A stretch of DNA of 64,000 nucleotides, from NCBI GenBank assembly GCA_020444475.1, contig JAHLKV010000002.1, forward strand, positions 744,001 through 808,000, given 5' to 3'. Every line of letters starts with the position of its first letter. Position 1 is the first letter of the stretch. Positions 36,224-44,890 of this stretch are shown here, in pieces. The position numbers were made by a program, and so were the translations under genes. The notes below the pieces were generated by a model. The model saw only the letters and a program-made list of their open reading frames with translations. It searched no databases and was not told the DNA's origin. This DNA comes from a bacterium. GTDB lineage: Bacteria; Zixibacteria; MSB-5A5; GN15; FEB-12.

Positions 36224-37294
36224 TCAGTCCCGTTCTATCTCCCGCTGCAGCTTGGCGATCTTCTTCCACTTCGCTTTCTCTTCGAGAGCCGCCGACACGT
36301 TCTGCCGACGTTCCAGATAGCGGATTTCCTTCTGCAGTTTGCGCCAGTTCTCGAACCGCTTTTCGTCCAACTCGCCGGACTTCAGCGCCGCGCGAACGGC
36401 ACAGCCCGGCTCGGTTTCGTGCTGACAATCCGAGAATTTGCACTGGACCGCTAACGCCTCGATCTCGCCAAATGTCGGCTCCAACCCGGAGCCATCGGAC
36501 CAGACCAGCAGACCACGCATGCCGGGGGTGTCGATCAGGATACCACCATCGGGCATGACAATCATCTCACGAGCGGTCGTGGTGTGACGGCCCTTGCTGT
36601 CAACCAGGCGGACTTCGGTCGTTTTCAGGCGATCCTCACCGAGGAGGGCGTTTATCAGGGTCGATTTGCCGACTCCCGACGAGCCGAGAAAGGCGACGGT
36701 CTGACCGGTCGCGCAGTAGGGGCGAAGGTTTTCGATCCCGTCGCCCTCGGCGGCGCTGACGGCATGAATATCGACCCCGATGGCGACCGCTTCTATCTCG
36801 GCGATAGCCGTGTCGATATCATCGCACAGGTCGCATTTGTTGAGCACGATCACCGGCACCGCGCCGCTTTCGTACGCCAGCAGCACAAACCGCTCGATCC
36901 TTCGCGGATTGAAGTTGCCATCGAGCCCGCTCACGAGAAAGGCGGTGTCGATATTCGACGCCAGCACCTGCGGGCGGGCTCGGCCTTTGCGGGTGGTGAT
37001 CACGCTTCGGCGGAAGGAGCTTCGACGGGGCAGGATCGACAGGATCGTCGCGGCCTGCTCGGAGCGTCGCGGCTCGATCACCACCCAGTCGCCGACCACC
37101 GGAAGGTCTTCCTCGATCTCGCTTTCATGCCGCATCCGGCCAGTGGTTTGTCCGGCCAACTCACCTTCGGTGGTGAGCAGCAGATAGCGATGTTTGTCCT
37201 GCCGCGCGACGCGCGCGGGGAGGCTGCTGTCGGTCTTCAGGGAGGCGTAGGCCTCGTCGAAATGGGGATGCCACCCCAGGGTATGTAAATCCAT
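36224..37294 (-). CDS. rsgA: Ribosome small subunit-dependent GTPase A
   Basis: The product is 356 aa. It is the circularly permuted GTPase RsgA (YjeQ/EngC), which matures the 30S subunit. An N-terminal OB-fold is followed by G4 NKCD (about 152-155), G1 GSSGVGKST (about 204-212), G3 DTPGMR (about 255-260), and the zinc-binding tail C-x4-C-x-H-x5-C (Cys285, Cys290, His292, Cys298). All motifs are intact. No good ribosome binding site is visible before the ATG. A small separate transcription unit ends about 130 bases upstream on the same strand. Confidence 0.96.
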   Translation of the reverse strand: MDLHTLGWHPHFDEAYASLKTDSSLPARVARQDKHRYLLLTTEGELAGQTTGRMRHESEIEEDLPVVGDWVVIEPRRSEQAATILSILPRRSSFRRSVITTRKGRARPQVLASNIDTAFLVSGLDGNFNPRRIERFVLLAYESGAVPVIVLNKCDLCDDIDTAIAEIEAVAIGVDIHAVSAAEGDGIENLRPYCATGQTVAFLGSSGVGKSTLINALLGEDRLKTTEVRLVDSKGRHTTTAREMIVMPDGGILIDTPGMRGLLVWSDGSGLEPTFGEIEALAVQCKFSDCQHETEPGCAVRAALKSGELDEKRFENWRKLQKEIRYLERRQNVSAALEEKAKWKKIAKLQREIERD

Positions 37295-37423
37295 CGTAGT
37301 GAATCCGTATGTCGTAATTGCGTTGCATCGACATCCGTCCGGAAGATAGCGTAATCTTCAGGTGGTGTCGGTTTTCACAGTGGTCGGGGAGTCGACATAC
37401 GCGCGGCTCGGCGGGCCGGAAAC

Positions 37424-37450
37424 AAAAAAGGTCCGCCGCGAGGGCAGACC
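37424..37450 (-). terminator. Intrinsic terminator ending a tiny transcription unit
   Basis: On the minus strand GGTCTGCC pairs with GGCGGACC (one G-T pair) around a 5-base loop, followed by six T residues. It lies about 25 bases after the stop of the 19-codon open frame and upstream of rsgA. Confidence 0.88.
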
Positions 37451-37475
37451 GCTGGGGGTGAATCTTAGTTAAGAC

Positions 37476-37535
37476 TCAGCGGGCAGGCCGGGACGGGCGC
37501 AGGTCGACCATGACTTTTTCACAAATGGCTCTCAT
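37476..37535 (-). CDS. 19-residue peptide in its own promoter-to-terminator unit
   Basis: An ATG with AAAGGAGAG upstream opens the 19-residue frame MRAICEKVMVDLRPSRPAR and then TGA. A promoter-like pair of boxes lies about 55 bases upstream and an intrinsic terminator follows at once, so the unit is only about 170 bases. It could be a leader peptide, a small functional peptide, or a chance frame on a small RNA. No runs of a single regulatory amino acid are present, though Arg (4) and Pro (2) are frequent. It lies upstream of rsgA, but the terminator separates them unless it is read through. Confidence 0.45.
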   Translation of the reverse strand: MRAICEKVMVDLRPSRPAR

Positions 37536-37587
37536 GGCATGCTCTCCTTTCCCGGCTGAACGGTTTTAGTTGCTGCTAACTGGTTAG

Positions 37588-37616
37588 AATATCGGAAGGA
37601 AGGGGAGAAAAGTCAA
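37588..37616 (-). promoter_or_regulatory. Sigma-70-like promoter for the 19-codon unit
   Basis: On the minus strand TTGACT lies 17 bases before GATATT (or 19 before TATTCT). Both boxes fit only in part. The region from here to greA (37617-37912) has no gene. It contains two copies of GGGACCTGCGCTA(C/T)A about 57 bases apart and a related CGCAGGTCC. Confidence 0.45.
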
Positions 37617-37912
37617 GGCTAGAGTAACCCTCCAAGGACCTGATTACCCCGTGCCCGGCTTCGAATCGTCACGCAGGTCCTTGCAAGGTCGGTTGAACAT
37701 ACAGGTTTCGTCTCGGAGTCCAACCGGTCTTCAAATGACATGCGGGTGGGCGGGACCTGCGCTACAGGTACTGCAATCCAATCTCTCCGCGACCGGCACG
37801 CGAGCGACAGGGACCTGCGCTATAGCCCGGTACGTGTCTGTCGTGCAACACACGACACCCCAGCCCCGATAGCCGTTGCAATCAGGGCATGATTCGTTAT
37901 ATTAGGCGAACT

Positions 37913-38389
37913 ATGTCTGAACCTCTCTATATGTCCAAAGAAGGGCTCCGGAAACTGGAGCTGGAGCTGAAAAAGCTCAAATTCGAGGATCGCCCGGAGA
38001 TCGTGGCCGAAATCAAACGCGCCCGCGAAATGGGTGACCTGTCGGAAAATGCCGAATATCACGCCGCCAAAGAGCGACAGGGACATCTCGAGCGGCGGAT
38101 CGCCGAACTCGAAGACAAGCTGTCGCGGGCGCATTCGATCGATACCGACCAGATCCCGAGCGACAAGGTCTATCTGTACGCCAAAGTGCTGGTGCGGGAT
38201 GAGCGCGACGGCGAAGAAATCGAATATACGATCGCCCCGCCCGATGAGGTGGATATAGACAACGATATTATATCCGTCAAATCCCCGATCGGTCAGGGGT
38301 TGCTGGGTAAAGCGGAAGGGGAGTTAGCGGAGATAGAGGTCCCGGCCGGGCTGTTGAAGTATACGATTATCAAGATTTCGCGGGACTAG
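37913..38389 (+). CDS. greA: Transcription elongation factor GreA
   Basis: The product is 158 aa, the normal length. The N-terminal coiled-coil has the acidic tip (ARE-MGDLSENAEYHAAKERQ) that enters the RNA polymerase secondary channel to promote transcript cleavage. The C-terminal FKBP-like domain ends SPIGQGLLGKAEGE...IEVPAG-type. I begin at the ATG of MSEPLYMSKEG rather than eight codons earlier. It is a single gene between the small transcription unit and a convergent zinc-ribbon gene. Confidence 0.96.
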   Translation: MSEPLYMSKEGLRKLELELKKLKFEDRPEIVAEIKRAREMGDLSENAEYHAAKERQGHLERRIAELEDKLSRAHSIDTDQIPSDKVYLYAKVLVRDERDGEEIEYTIAPPDEVDIDNDIISVKSPIGQGLLGKAEGELAEIEVPAGLLKYTIIKISRD

Positions 38390-38432
38390 CAACCGGCCGG
38401 GAGTAATCGACTCAGGGACGAGCGCGAGCGAA

Positions 38433-38597
38433 TCACTCTTCGTCGTCAGCAACATCCACCGGGTCTTCGTCGAAGTAGTCTTCGTCGTCATACCCGTTTC
38501 CCGAAGCCAGGTTGGCGCATTCGAGCGAGCAATAATACTGGCCGCTCTGCTTAACCGGCTTCCCGGAGATGTTCTCTTCGCAGAATGCGCATTTCAT
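38433..38597 (-). CDS. Small zinc-finger protein with acidic tail
   Basis: The product is 54 aa. It opens MKCAFCEENISGKPVKQSGQ and continues YYCSLECANLA, so four cysteines at 3, 6, 23 and 27 make a TRASH/MYM-like zinc knuckle. The last 20 residues are almost all Asp/Glu/Tyr/Val (DDEDYFDEDPVDVADDEE). GAGGTG seven bases before the ATG supports translation. It lies convergent to greA and divergent from the transsulfuration genes. A nucleic-acid or metal-handling role is plausible, but unproven. Confidence 0.72.
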   Translation of the reverse strand: MKCAFCEENISGKPVKQSGQYYCSLECANLASGNGYDDEDYFDEDPVDVADDEE

Positions 38598-38787
38598 AAC
38601 GCATCACCTCATCACAAGGTTAACCTGGCCGGCCCCGGAGACAAGCTCGGGCCGGTCACACCGTCGATCGGTCTGGCGACCCAATCGAGCCTGACATGAA
38701 AACGAATCTGGCGGCAAAAAAGCAAAACAAAAATGCCGACCGGACTGTTATTTCTGGCAACATGCCACAAGCAGGGAAACAGAAAAG

Positions 38788-39777
38788 ATGACTCAAAAGT
38801 TCTATGTCGACGATATCACTCAAACGGTCGGCGACACGCCGCTGGTCCGGATCCGAAAGATGACCGCCGACCGGGGGATTTCGGCCACGGTCCTGGTCAA
38901 GCCGGAGTTTCTTAACCCGACCGGCTCGGTCAAAGACCGGATGGCGATCTATATCCTCACCGAAGCGGTCAAGAACGGTACGCTCACGCCGGGCGGGACG
39001 ATTATCGAGGCTACCTCCGGCAATACCGGCGCCGCGGTCGCTATGTTCGCCGCCGCCCATGACTACAAGGCCGTTCTGACTATCCCGGACAAGATGTCCA
39101 AGGAGAAAATCGACGCCCTCCGAGCGTTCGGGGCCGAAGTCCACATCTGCCCGACCGCGGTCGCCCCGGACCACCCCGACAGCTATTATGAAACCGCCAA
39201 GCGGGTCGCCGAGCAGCACGACAACGTCTTCATGCTCAACCAATACCACAATCTCGACAACCTGAACGCCCACTACCGGACCACCGGGCCGGAGATCTGG
39301 CGCCAGACCGGCGGCAAGATCGACTGCTTCGTGGCCGGGGTCGGCACCGGCGGGACCATGTCCGGCACGGCCAGGTACCTCAAAGAGAAAAACCCGAAAA
39401 TCGAGATTGTCGCGGTCGATGTCGAGGGCTCTGTGTACTACGACTATTTCAAGACGAAACAGCTTCCCGAGGCCCACCCGTATCTCGTTGAAGGGATCGG
39501 CGATGACATGCTCTGCGAGAATGTCGTTTTCGATGTCGTCGACGAGATGTACAAGGTCGACGACAAGACCTCGTTTGTGTTTGGCCGCGAGCTGGCCCGC
39601 AAGGAAGGAATTCTCGCCGGCGGATCGTCCGGGGCGGCCATGTCGGCGGCGCTGGAGCATGCGAAGAAACTCGATGCCGACAAGACGGTTGTGGTCATTC
39701 TCCCTGATGCCGGCGCCAAGTATATCAGCAAGATGTTTAACGATGACTGGATGCGGGAAAAAGGCTTCCTCGAATAA
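38788..39777 (+). CDS. Cystathionine beta-synthase-like PLP enzyme (cysteine synthase family)
   Basis: The product is 329 aa, fold type II. The PLP lysine is Lys49 in PTGSVKDR, the phosphate-binding SGNTG is at 77-81, and the glycine loop GVGTGGTMSG is present. The C-terminal half (YLVEGIGDDMLCENVVFDVV, ILAGGSSGAAMSA, ISKMFNDDWMREKGFLE) is closer to cystathionine beta-synthase than to CysK, and no CBS regulatory domain follows. The next gene is a cystathionine gamma-lyase-type enzyme only 9 bases on, supporting a reverse transsulfuration pair (homocysteine to cysteine). O-acetylserine sulfhydrylase activity remains an alternative. A 31-codon open frame overlaps its start (ATGA). Confidence 0.88.
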   Translation: MTQKFYVDDITQTVGDTPLVRIRKMTADRGISATVLVKPEFLNPTGSVKDRMAIYILTEAVKNGTLTPGGTIIEATSGNTGAAVAMFAAAHDYKAVLTIPDKMSKEKIDALRAFGAEVHICPTAVAPDHPDSYYETAKRVAEQHDNVFMLNQYHNLDNLNAHYRTTGPEIWRQTGGKIDCFVAGVGTGGTMSGTARYLKEKNPKIEIVAVDVEGSVYYDYFKTKQLPEAHPYLVEGIGDDMLCENVVFDVVDEMYKVDDKTSFVFGRELARKEGILAGGSSGAAMSAALEHAKKLDADKTVVVILPDAGAKYISKMFNDDWMREKGFLE

Positions 39778-39786
39778 GGACAGCAT

Positions 39787-40944
39787 ATGCGCGACGATTT
39801 CAAAAACAAGCAGTTCGAGACCCGGGCGATTCATCTCGGGCAGGTCGCCGAGGACGGCACCCGCTCGGTAACGACCGCCATCTACCCCAGCTCCACTTAC
39901 CGTGTGGAGTACCCCGGCGATGAGTCCGGCTATGTGTATTCCCGCTGGGCGAACCCGACCCGCCGGGCGCTCGAAGAAGCGCTGGCGTCGCTGGAGAACG
40001 GCACCCGCGCCTTTGCGTTTTCATCGGGCCTGGCGGCTATGAACGCCGTGTTCGGTTTGCTTCGCCCCGGCGACCATGTTGTCACCCTGACCGACCTTTA
40101 CGGCGGCACCCGTCGCCAGTTCGAGAAAGTCCTCAGGCATAACCAGATCGACTTCTCGTATGTCGACGGTCGCGACCCGAACGATTTCGAGAAAGCCGTC
40201 ACCGACAAGACGAAGCTGTTCTGGATCGAGACGCCGACCAATCCGCTGCTGACGTTGATAGACATCGCCGCCGTCGCCGAGATCGGCAAAAAGCATGGCG
40301 TGCTGACGGCGGTCGACAATACCTTTGCGACCCCATACATCCAGAAGCCGCTTGATCTTGGCGCCGATATCGCTCACCACTCGGCCTCGAAATATCTCGG
40401 CGGCCACTGCGATCTTATCGCCGGTGTGCTGGTGGTGAAAGACGAAGACCTGGCCGAGAAACTGTACTTCCAGCAGTACGCGGTCGGCGCGCAGCTTAAC
40501 CCGTTTGAGTCGTGGCTGATGCTTCGGGGGATCAAAACCCTCCACATCCGCATGGAGCGGCATTCGGTGAACTCCATGAAGATCGCCGAGTATCTCGAAA
40601 GCGAGCCGCGAGTCGACAAAGTGTACTATCCGGGTATCGACGGCGGCCCGATCCCCAACGGCATGAAACTGCCCGGCGGGATGGTGTCGTTTACGATCAA
40701 GGATGCTGATTTCGAGAAGGTGAAGAAGTTCGCCATGTCGACCAGGGTGTTCGTGCTGGCCGAATCACTTGGCGGTGTCGAGTCGTTGATCAACCATCCG
40801 GCGTCGATGACGCACGCCTCGATCCCGAAAGAGATCCGTGAGAAACACGGCGTGACGGATACTCTTATTCGTCTGTCGGTAGGTATTGAGAACGTCGACG
40901 ACCTGTTGATCGATCTGCGGACAGCGTTTGCGGCGATAAAGTAG
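39787..40944 (+). CDS. Cystathionine gamma-lyase/synthase-type PLP enzyme
   Basis: The product is 385 aa, fold type I, Cys/Met metabolism family. Features are YSRWANPTRRALEEALASLE (PLP phosphate contacts), SSGLAAMNAV, DNTFATPYIQKPLDLGADI, and the PLP lysine Lys202 in HSASKYLGGH. The C-terminal SLGGVESLINHPASMTHASI closes the active site. It could be gamma-lyase, gamma-synthase or methionine gamma-lyase. The immediate upstream cystathionine beta-synthase-like gene favours gamma-lyase, turning cystathionine into cysteine. Confidence 0.9.
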   Translation: MRDDFKNKQFETRAIHLGQVAEDGTRSVTTAIYPSSTYRVEYPGDESGYVYSRWANPTRRALEEALASLENGTRAFAFSSGLAAMNAVFGLLRPGDHVVTLTDLYGGTRRQFEKVLRHNQIDFSYVDGRDPNDFEKAVTDKTKLFWIETPTNPLLTLIDIAAVAEIGKKHGVLTAVDNTFATPYIQKPLDLGADIAHHSASKYLGGHCDLIAGVLVVKDEDLAEKLYFQQYAVGAQLNPFESWLMLRGIKTLHIRMERHSVNSMKIAEYLESEPRVDKVYYPGIDGGPIPNGMKLPGGMVSFTIKDADFEKVKKFAMSTRVFVLAESLGGVESLINHPASMTHASIPKEIREKHGVTDTLIRLSVGIENVDDLLIDLRTAFAAIK

Positions 40945-41026
40945 GGTTGACCTTGTCCGTGTTTCGTCTCTATTTTTCTCGACTTGTTCTACGGCGATAA
41001 CCGAAGAAAAAGATGGGGAGGCCAAG

Positions 41027-42070
41027 ATGCCACACGACCAACAAGTTTCTCGAGAAGCGCTCCGAGAAGCCTTGGTGCTATCTGAGGAAATCCTCGCGGA
41101 TATCGAACTTGATCGAGTTGCACTCTGCACCGTGGCGTTGAAGACCAGCCGATTGGCACGACTCCTAAACGATTTCGATTCTCAAGACATCTTTCGATAC
41201 GAGGCGTCTGGCTATCCATCGACTCCAACAGGAGTTGAGCCGCATATTTGGCGTTTGGCCGAGATTGCGGGCCGGGTCTACCAGAAGACCGATCCCAAGT
41301 CCGGCACCTCACTTCCCTATGCTTATCTTGAATCGATAGAACAGATTCTTACGTGCTTAGAAACGGCAAAGACACGACTTCAGGTGTCCGGAGACAGAAA
41401 CGTCTCAGTTTCGTCTGCCAATCCGCAACAGATGCTCTTTGCACCACCTGGGAATGCGCTTGAGAGGTGGCAACTTCAACAGCAGATCGCCGAGGGCGCT
41501 AAGCAACTTGCTGCGAGACGGGAGCTTCTGTATTCGTATGTTTCTCGCACTTACTATGAGTTGAAGTTTTCGTCTGTGGCGCAGGATGAGTTCTCGACAA
41601 TCCGGGCCGCTATTCAGGGCAGAGTCGCTGAGTTGATCCCTGCGTCAGTCCACAAATTCAGTTCTATACACGAGAATTTGATGTCCCAGAATCCTGAAGA
41701 CTGGTCTAACGCCGTCCACAGTTGCCGACGTGTTCTGCAAGATCTCGCAGATGCGCTCTTTCCGGCCACAAATGAGGAGCGACTGATTGAGGGAAAGGAT
41801 AAGAGCAAGAAGGTGAAGCTGGGCGCGGAGAATTACATCAATCGCCTAATCTGTTTTGCTGAGGATCACAGTTCCTCTGTACGATTTCAGGATATCGTTG
41901 GATCACATCTCAGCTTCTTGGGCGATCGTTTAGATGCAGTGTTCCGAGCTACTCAGAAGGGGTCACACTCGATTGTTCACAGGAAGGAGGCTAACAGATT
42001 TGTCGTCTATACCTACCTTGTTATCAGCGATCTGCTCTCACTGACGGAGAAAGACGGCCCGTCCGAGTGA
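41027..42070 (+). CDS. AbiTii-domain protein, probable phage-defence or toxin-type gene
   Basis: The product is 347 aa. The first about 85 residues (ALVLSEEILADIELDRVALC, TVALKTSRLARLLNDFDSQD, IFRYEASGYP) match the AbiTii domain, named from abortive-infection proteins. The C-terminal region (DWSNAVHSCRRVLQDLADAL, KLGAENYINRLICFAEDHSS, GSHSIVHRKEANRFVVYTYL) is the all-helical partner region often found behind it. Codon usage is visibly more AT-rich than in neighbours, a sign of recent acquisition. It stands alone: no kinase, nuclease or second component is adjacent, unlike classical two-gene Abi systems. Confidence 0.75.
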   Translation: MPHDQQVSREALREALVLSEEILADIELDRVALCTVALKTSRLARLLNDFDSQDIFRYEASGYPSTPTGVEPHIWRLAEIAGRVYQKTDPKSGTSLPYAYLESIEQILTCLETAKTRLQVSGDRNVSVSSANPQQMLFAPPGNALERWQLQQQIAEGAKQLAARRELLYSYVSRTYYELKFSSVAQDEFSTIRAAIQGRVAELIPASVHKFSSIHENLMSQNPEDWSNAVHSCRRVLQDLADALFPATNEERLIEGKDKSKKVKLGAENYINRLICFAEDHSSSVRFQDIVGSHLSFLGDRLDAVFRATQKGSHSIVHRKEANRFVVYTYLVISDLLSLTEKDGPSE

Positions 42071-42122
42071 CAGCGATACCGTGTAATCAGCTCGATGATG
42101 ATGTGAGATTTGGTCCATCGCC

Positions 42123-42662
42123 CTAAATCAAGAACCCCATTCCGCTCACCCGAATCCGATCCGAGATCGACTCCATCCCACCCAGAATCCCGCGGACAAT
42201 CTTGTTGCCCGCTTCACTCTCGGTGGCGCGCTCGAACCGCCGCAGCAAATCCCTGTCCGAGTAGTCGAGTCGATCGACCTCACGGCGAAGCCTGGCAATC
42301 TCAGCCTCCACCATCTGCCGATCAAGTTTCCAGAACCGCACCTTCTCGACAATGACCAGCACCGTCGCCAGGGCTGCCACAGGCACCGCCTGAAGCTCGA
42401 TAGTAAGCGGCGGCGCCAGCGAAATTCCGCCCACTCGAAGCAGCTCCGATGGTTCTATCGGACGGCCGGAGCGATGAAAAAAGCGATCATCAAACGAGTA
42501 GTTCTGATAGCGATCGCTGGTCGAGAGGACGACGAGATCGTGAAGCAGCTCCAGACCGTAGAGCACGGAAGTTACATCACGAAGCAGCGGCAATGATTCG
42601 GTTTCGAATGTCAGGTGCAGTGTAATCGATTGTTGTGCGGCGGGCATGCGCGAGGCAGACAT
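42123..42662 (-). CDS. Unidentified protein with predicted helical segment and coiled coil
   Basis: The product is 179 aa. A strong GGAGGAGGG sits just before the ATG, so this start is preferred to one 30 codons earlier. A Thr/Leu-rich first half (TLHLTFETESLPLLRDVTSV) is followed by a hydrophobic segment (VPVAALATVLVIVEKVRFW) and a charged coiled-coil (DRQMVEAEIARLRREVDRLD). The C terminus is GNKIVRGILGGMESISDRIR. No family is recognised. It converges on the AbiTii gene with a 50-base gap and might be part of the same accessory insertion. Confidence 0.6.
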   Translation of the reverse strand: MSASRMPAAQQSITLHLTFETESLPLLRDVTSVLYGLELLHDLVVLSTSDRYQNYSFDDRFFHRSGRPIEPSELLRVGGISLAPPLTIELQAVPVAALATVLVIVEKVRFWKLDRQMVEAEIARLRREVDRLDYSDRDLLRRFERATESEAGNKIVRGILGGMESISDRIRVSGMGFLI

Positions 42663-42858
42663 GATCCCTCCTCCCTGTAATACAATATCCAACGCGATGT
42701 CTTCTGCTATTGTCCGAAGTCTATTATACGTATCAATACCCCGGCATGCCACACAAATTCAATCGCTGATGCAAGTTGATCAATTCGTGACCATACGTCG
42801 GCCGTCAGTCACGCTGTCACTCGATCGGGCATGTTGGTTGAATGGAAGAGAGAGTGGG

Positions 42859-43554
42859 CTAGTCGCGGGGGCGGCGGGGACCGAAAATCGATGTCCCCAG
42901 CCGGATCATGGTCGAGCCTTCGGCGATCGCCAGCGCAAAATCATCGGACATCCCCATCGACAGGGTGTCGAAGTCCTGTCCGAGCAGGTCGCGTCCCTGC
43001 TTGAAAAGATCGGCGCAGCGCCGGAAGGCCTCCCGGATGTCGTCCTCGTCGTCGGTTAACGGACCGATCGTCATCAGGCCGGTTAGCTGGATGTTTGACA
43101 GGGTACTGACCGAGTTTATCATGTCGATGGTTTCTTCGGGTCGAAAACCATACTTCTGCTCTTCGCCGGAGCAGTTGACCTCGAGATAGCACTCAATCTG
43201 TCGCCCCAACTCACCGGCGCAGCGGTTGATCTCTTCGGCCAGTTTCAGCGAGTCGACCGACTGGATGACATCAAACAGCTCGACCGCCTTTTTGACTTTG
43301 TTAGTCTGGAGATGGCCGACCATGTGGAAACGGGCGATATGGCCGACTTCTTTGATCTTCGGCTCGGCTTCCTGGATACGGCTTTCGCCGATGTTATGAA
43401 TACCGGCCGCGACGACTTTTTTGATGGCGCTGGCGGGGTGGGTTTTGGATACCGCAACGACCGTGATATCATCGGCATCGCGGTCATACTCATCGCACGC
43501 CTCGGCGATTCGACCGCGTAGTTGCACCAGGTTATCTGATATGCGCTGCTTCAT
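42859..43554 (-). CDS. yggS: PLP homeostasis protein (YggS/PLPBP family)
   Basis: The product is 231 aa. Family marks are AVSKTHPASAI (PLP lysine in VSKTH), GESRIQEAEPKI, FHMVGHLQTNKVKKAVELFD, GLMTIGPL and LSMGMSDDFALAIAEGSTMI. It is a PLP carrier/homeostasis protein with an alanine-racemase-like barrel but no known enzyme activity. GGAG lies three bases before the ATG, rather close. It follows a strongly terminated, unrelated gene and appears monocistronic. Confidence 0.95.
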   Translation of the reverse strand: MKQRISDNLVQLRGRIAEACDEYDRDADDITVVAVSKTHPASAIKKVVAAGIHNIGESRIQEAEPKIKEVGHIARFHMVGHLQTNKVKKAVELFDVIQSVDSLKLAEEINRCAGELGRQIECYLEVNCSGEEQKYGFRPEETIDMINSVSTLSNIQLTGLMTIGPLTDDEDDIREAFRRCADLFKQGRDLLGQDFDTLSMGMSDDFALAIAEGSTMIRLGTSIFGPRRPRD

Positions 43555-43575
43555 TTCTCCGGTGCAATAAACAAC

Positions 43576-43620
43576 CCGGAGGGCGTCTCAGACAAGCAAA
43601 ATATCCCGGACGCCCTCCGG
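43576..43620 (-). terminator. Terminator after the FlgE/FHIPEP-unrelated hypothetical gene
   Basis: Perfect 12-bp arms CCGGAGGGCGTC/GACGCCCTCCGG enclose a 21-base loop. On the minus strand it is followed by GTTGTTTATTG. It lies right after the stop of the 380-residue hypothetical gene and before yggS on the same strand. Confidence 0.75.
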
Positions 43621-43630
43621 ATAACGATCT

Positions 43631-44773
43631 TTACGCTACTGCCAATTCGTTGCTGTACTCGGACATCGCCTGATCGGGAACGGTCTGGGTCGGCGCCGGA
43701 GGCTCTACCGATGGAGTCGTACCCGGATTGGCGCCGGACGGAGCGTACAGCGCCTCCAGCGAACCCATCGCCGAGCTGACTCGATCGAAGAAAGAGTCTA
43801 CCGACCCCAGCAGCTGGTCGCGCGCCGCGGCCACCAGGCCCGCATCGAACCCCAGCTGGTCGGTCGCCATGGTGAAGAAATCATCTACCTGACTGCGAAC
43901 GCTGCTCTCGGAAGCAGCGAGATAACTGTCAACCGCATCGAAGAACTTCGCCATCAGATCGGCGGTACCGCTCGAAGCTACCTGTCCGGCGCTGTCGAGA
44001 TAACCATTCAGCGACTGTGGTTTTTGATCGGCCACCTGCTGGGTCTGGATGTTAAACCGCTCGGCGAGCGCGAAACTGAATTTCGAATCCATCTGGAAGC
44101 GAATGGCTATTCGGTTGGTCGTCCGACGGTGACCATCCTTTACCGATTCGTGCAGCGAGCTTCGCACCTTGCTGGCCTGGCGATAGAAGCCCTGCAGCGC
44201 ATACGCCCGGTCCTGCTGCGCGAACCGTTCGGTAATCGCCAGCGCCGAGCTGTTACGGGTCATCTGCTTCTGAATTGACTTGCCGTCGGCCGCGGTGCCG
44301 TCGGTCATGTTGGTGGCAATTCGTTCATAGCCCGAAGCGGTAAAATCGGCGCTCAAACCAAACCCGCCCGCTATCAGGTTCTGAATCTCGGCGGTATCTC
44401 CCTCGGAGAGCTGTTGCACCGAGCGGGCGATAGTGGCGAGGTCGAAGCGAAGGTCGAGCTGGTAATCAAGGCGCGCCTCGCGGCGATAGTAATAGGTGCC
44501 GTCGGCGTTTTTGGCCACCGGCGAGTCCTTGGTCTGTTTGGTGTCATCGGCAGCCTTGTTCTGATCGGCCGGTGGGGTGGTTTCCGGGACCGTCTCGCTG
44601 CTGGGAACATAGCTGTCGGTCTTGACCGGAGTTGTCGCTTCCGGAGTGGGAGTGGCGGAGGTCGAGGTTGTCGACGGATACCGGTTCCACCAGGGGCGAT
44701 TGGTTGCGGTCGGATCGGACTGCCCGAACGATCGCTGGCTCGTAAAGGCCGAGAGTAAGTCAAAAAGCTGCAT
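43631..44773 (-). CDS. Hypothetical protein, DUF5610-like, low-complexity N terminus
   Basis: The product is 380 aa. Residues about 15-85 are Thr/Pro/Ser-rich (TSTSATPTPEATTPVKTD). The rest is largely helical (LDLRFDLATIARSVQQLSEG, FARQ-like repeats of Gln/Arg/Ser) and ends in another Pro-rich stretch. It resembles DUF5610-type proteins in the periodic LGFDAGLVAAARDQLLGSVD region, but I cannot confirm this by eye. There is no signal peptide or membrane segment. GGTGG precedes the ATG; an in-frame GTG four codons earlier is possible. Confidence 0.55.
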   Translation of the reverse strand: MQLFDLLSAFTSQRSFGQSDPTATNRPWWNRYPSTTSTSATPTPEATTPVKTDSYVPSSETVPETTPPADQNKAADDTKQTKDSPVAKNADGTYYYRREARLDYQLDLRFDLATIARSVQQLSEGDTAEIQNLIAGGFGLSADFTASGYERIATNMTDGTAADGKSIQKQMTRNSSALAITERFAQQDRAYALQGFYRQASKVRSSLHESVKDGHRRTTNRIAIRFQMDSKFSFALAERFNIQTQQVADQKPQSLNGYLDSAGQVASSGTADLMAKFFDAVDSYLAASESSVRSQVDDFFTMATDQLGFDAGLVAAARDQLLGSVDSFFDRVSSAMGSLEALYAPSGANPGTTPSVEPPAPTQTVPDQAMSEYSNELAVA

Positions 44774-44890
44774 ATTGCCACCCACTTGTTTATGGTCGGA
44801 TTGAGCCCATGTTTATACTTCCTGTTATCGGCGGAATGCGGAGATGTTTGACCCTTTCTCGGTCGTACAGCCGGTCTCGCGGGCCGTCCC

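Noticed and set aside
37889..37912. Earlier GreA start eight codons upstream
   Set aside because: The family begins close to MSEPLYMSKEG, and no ribosome binding site supports the longer form.
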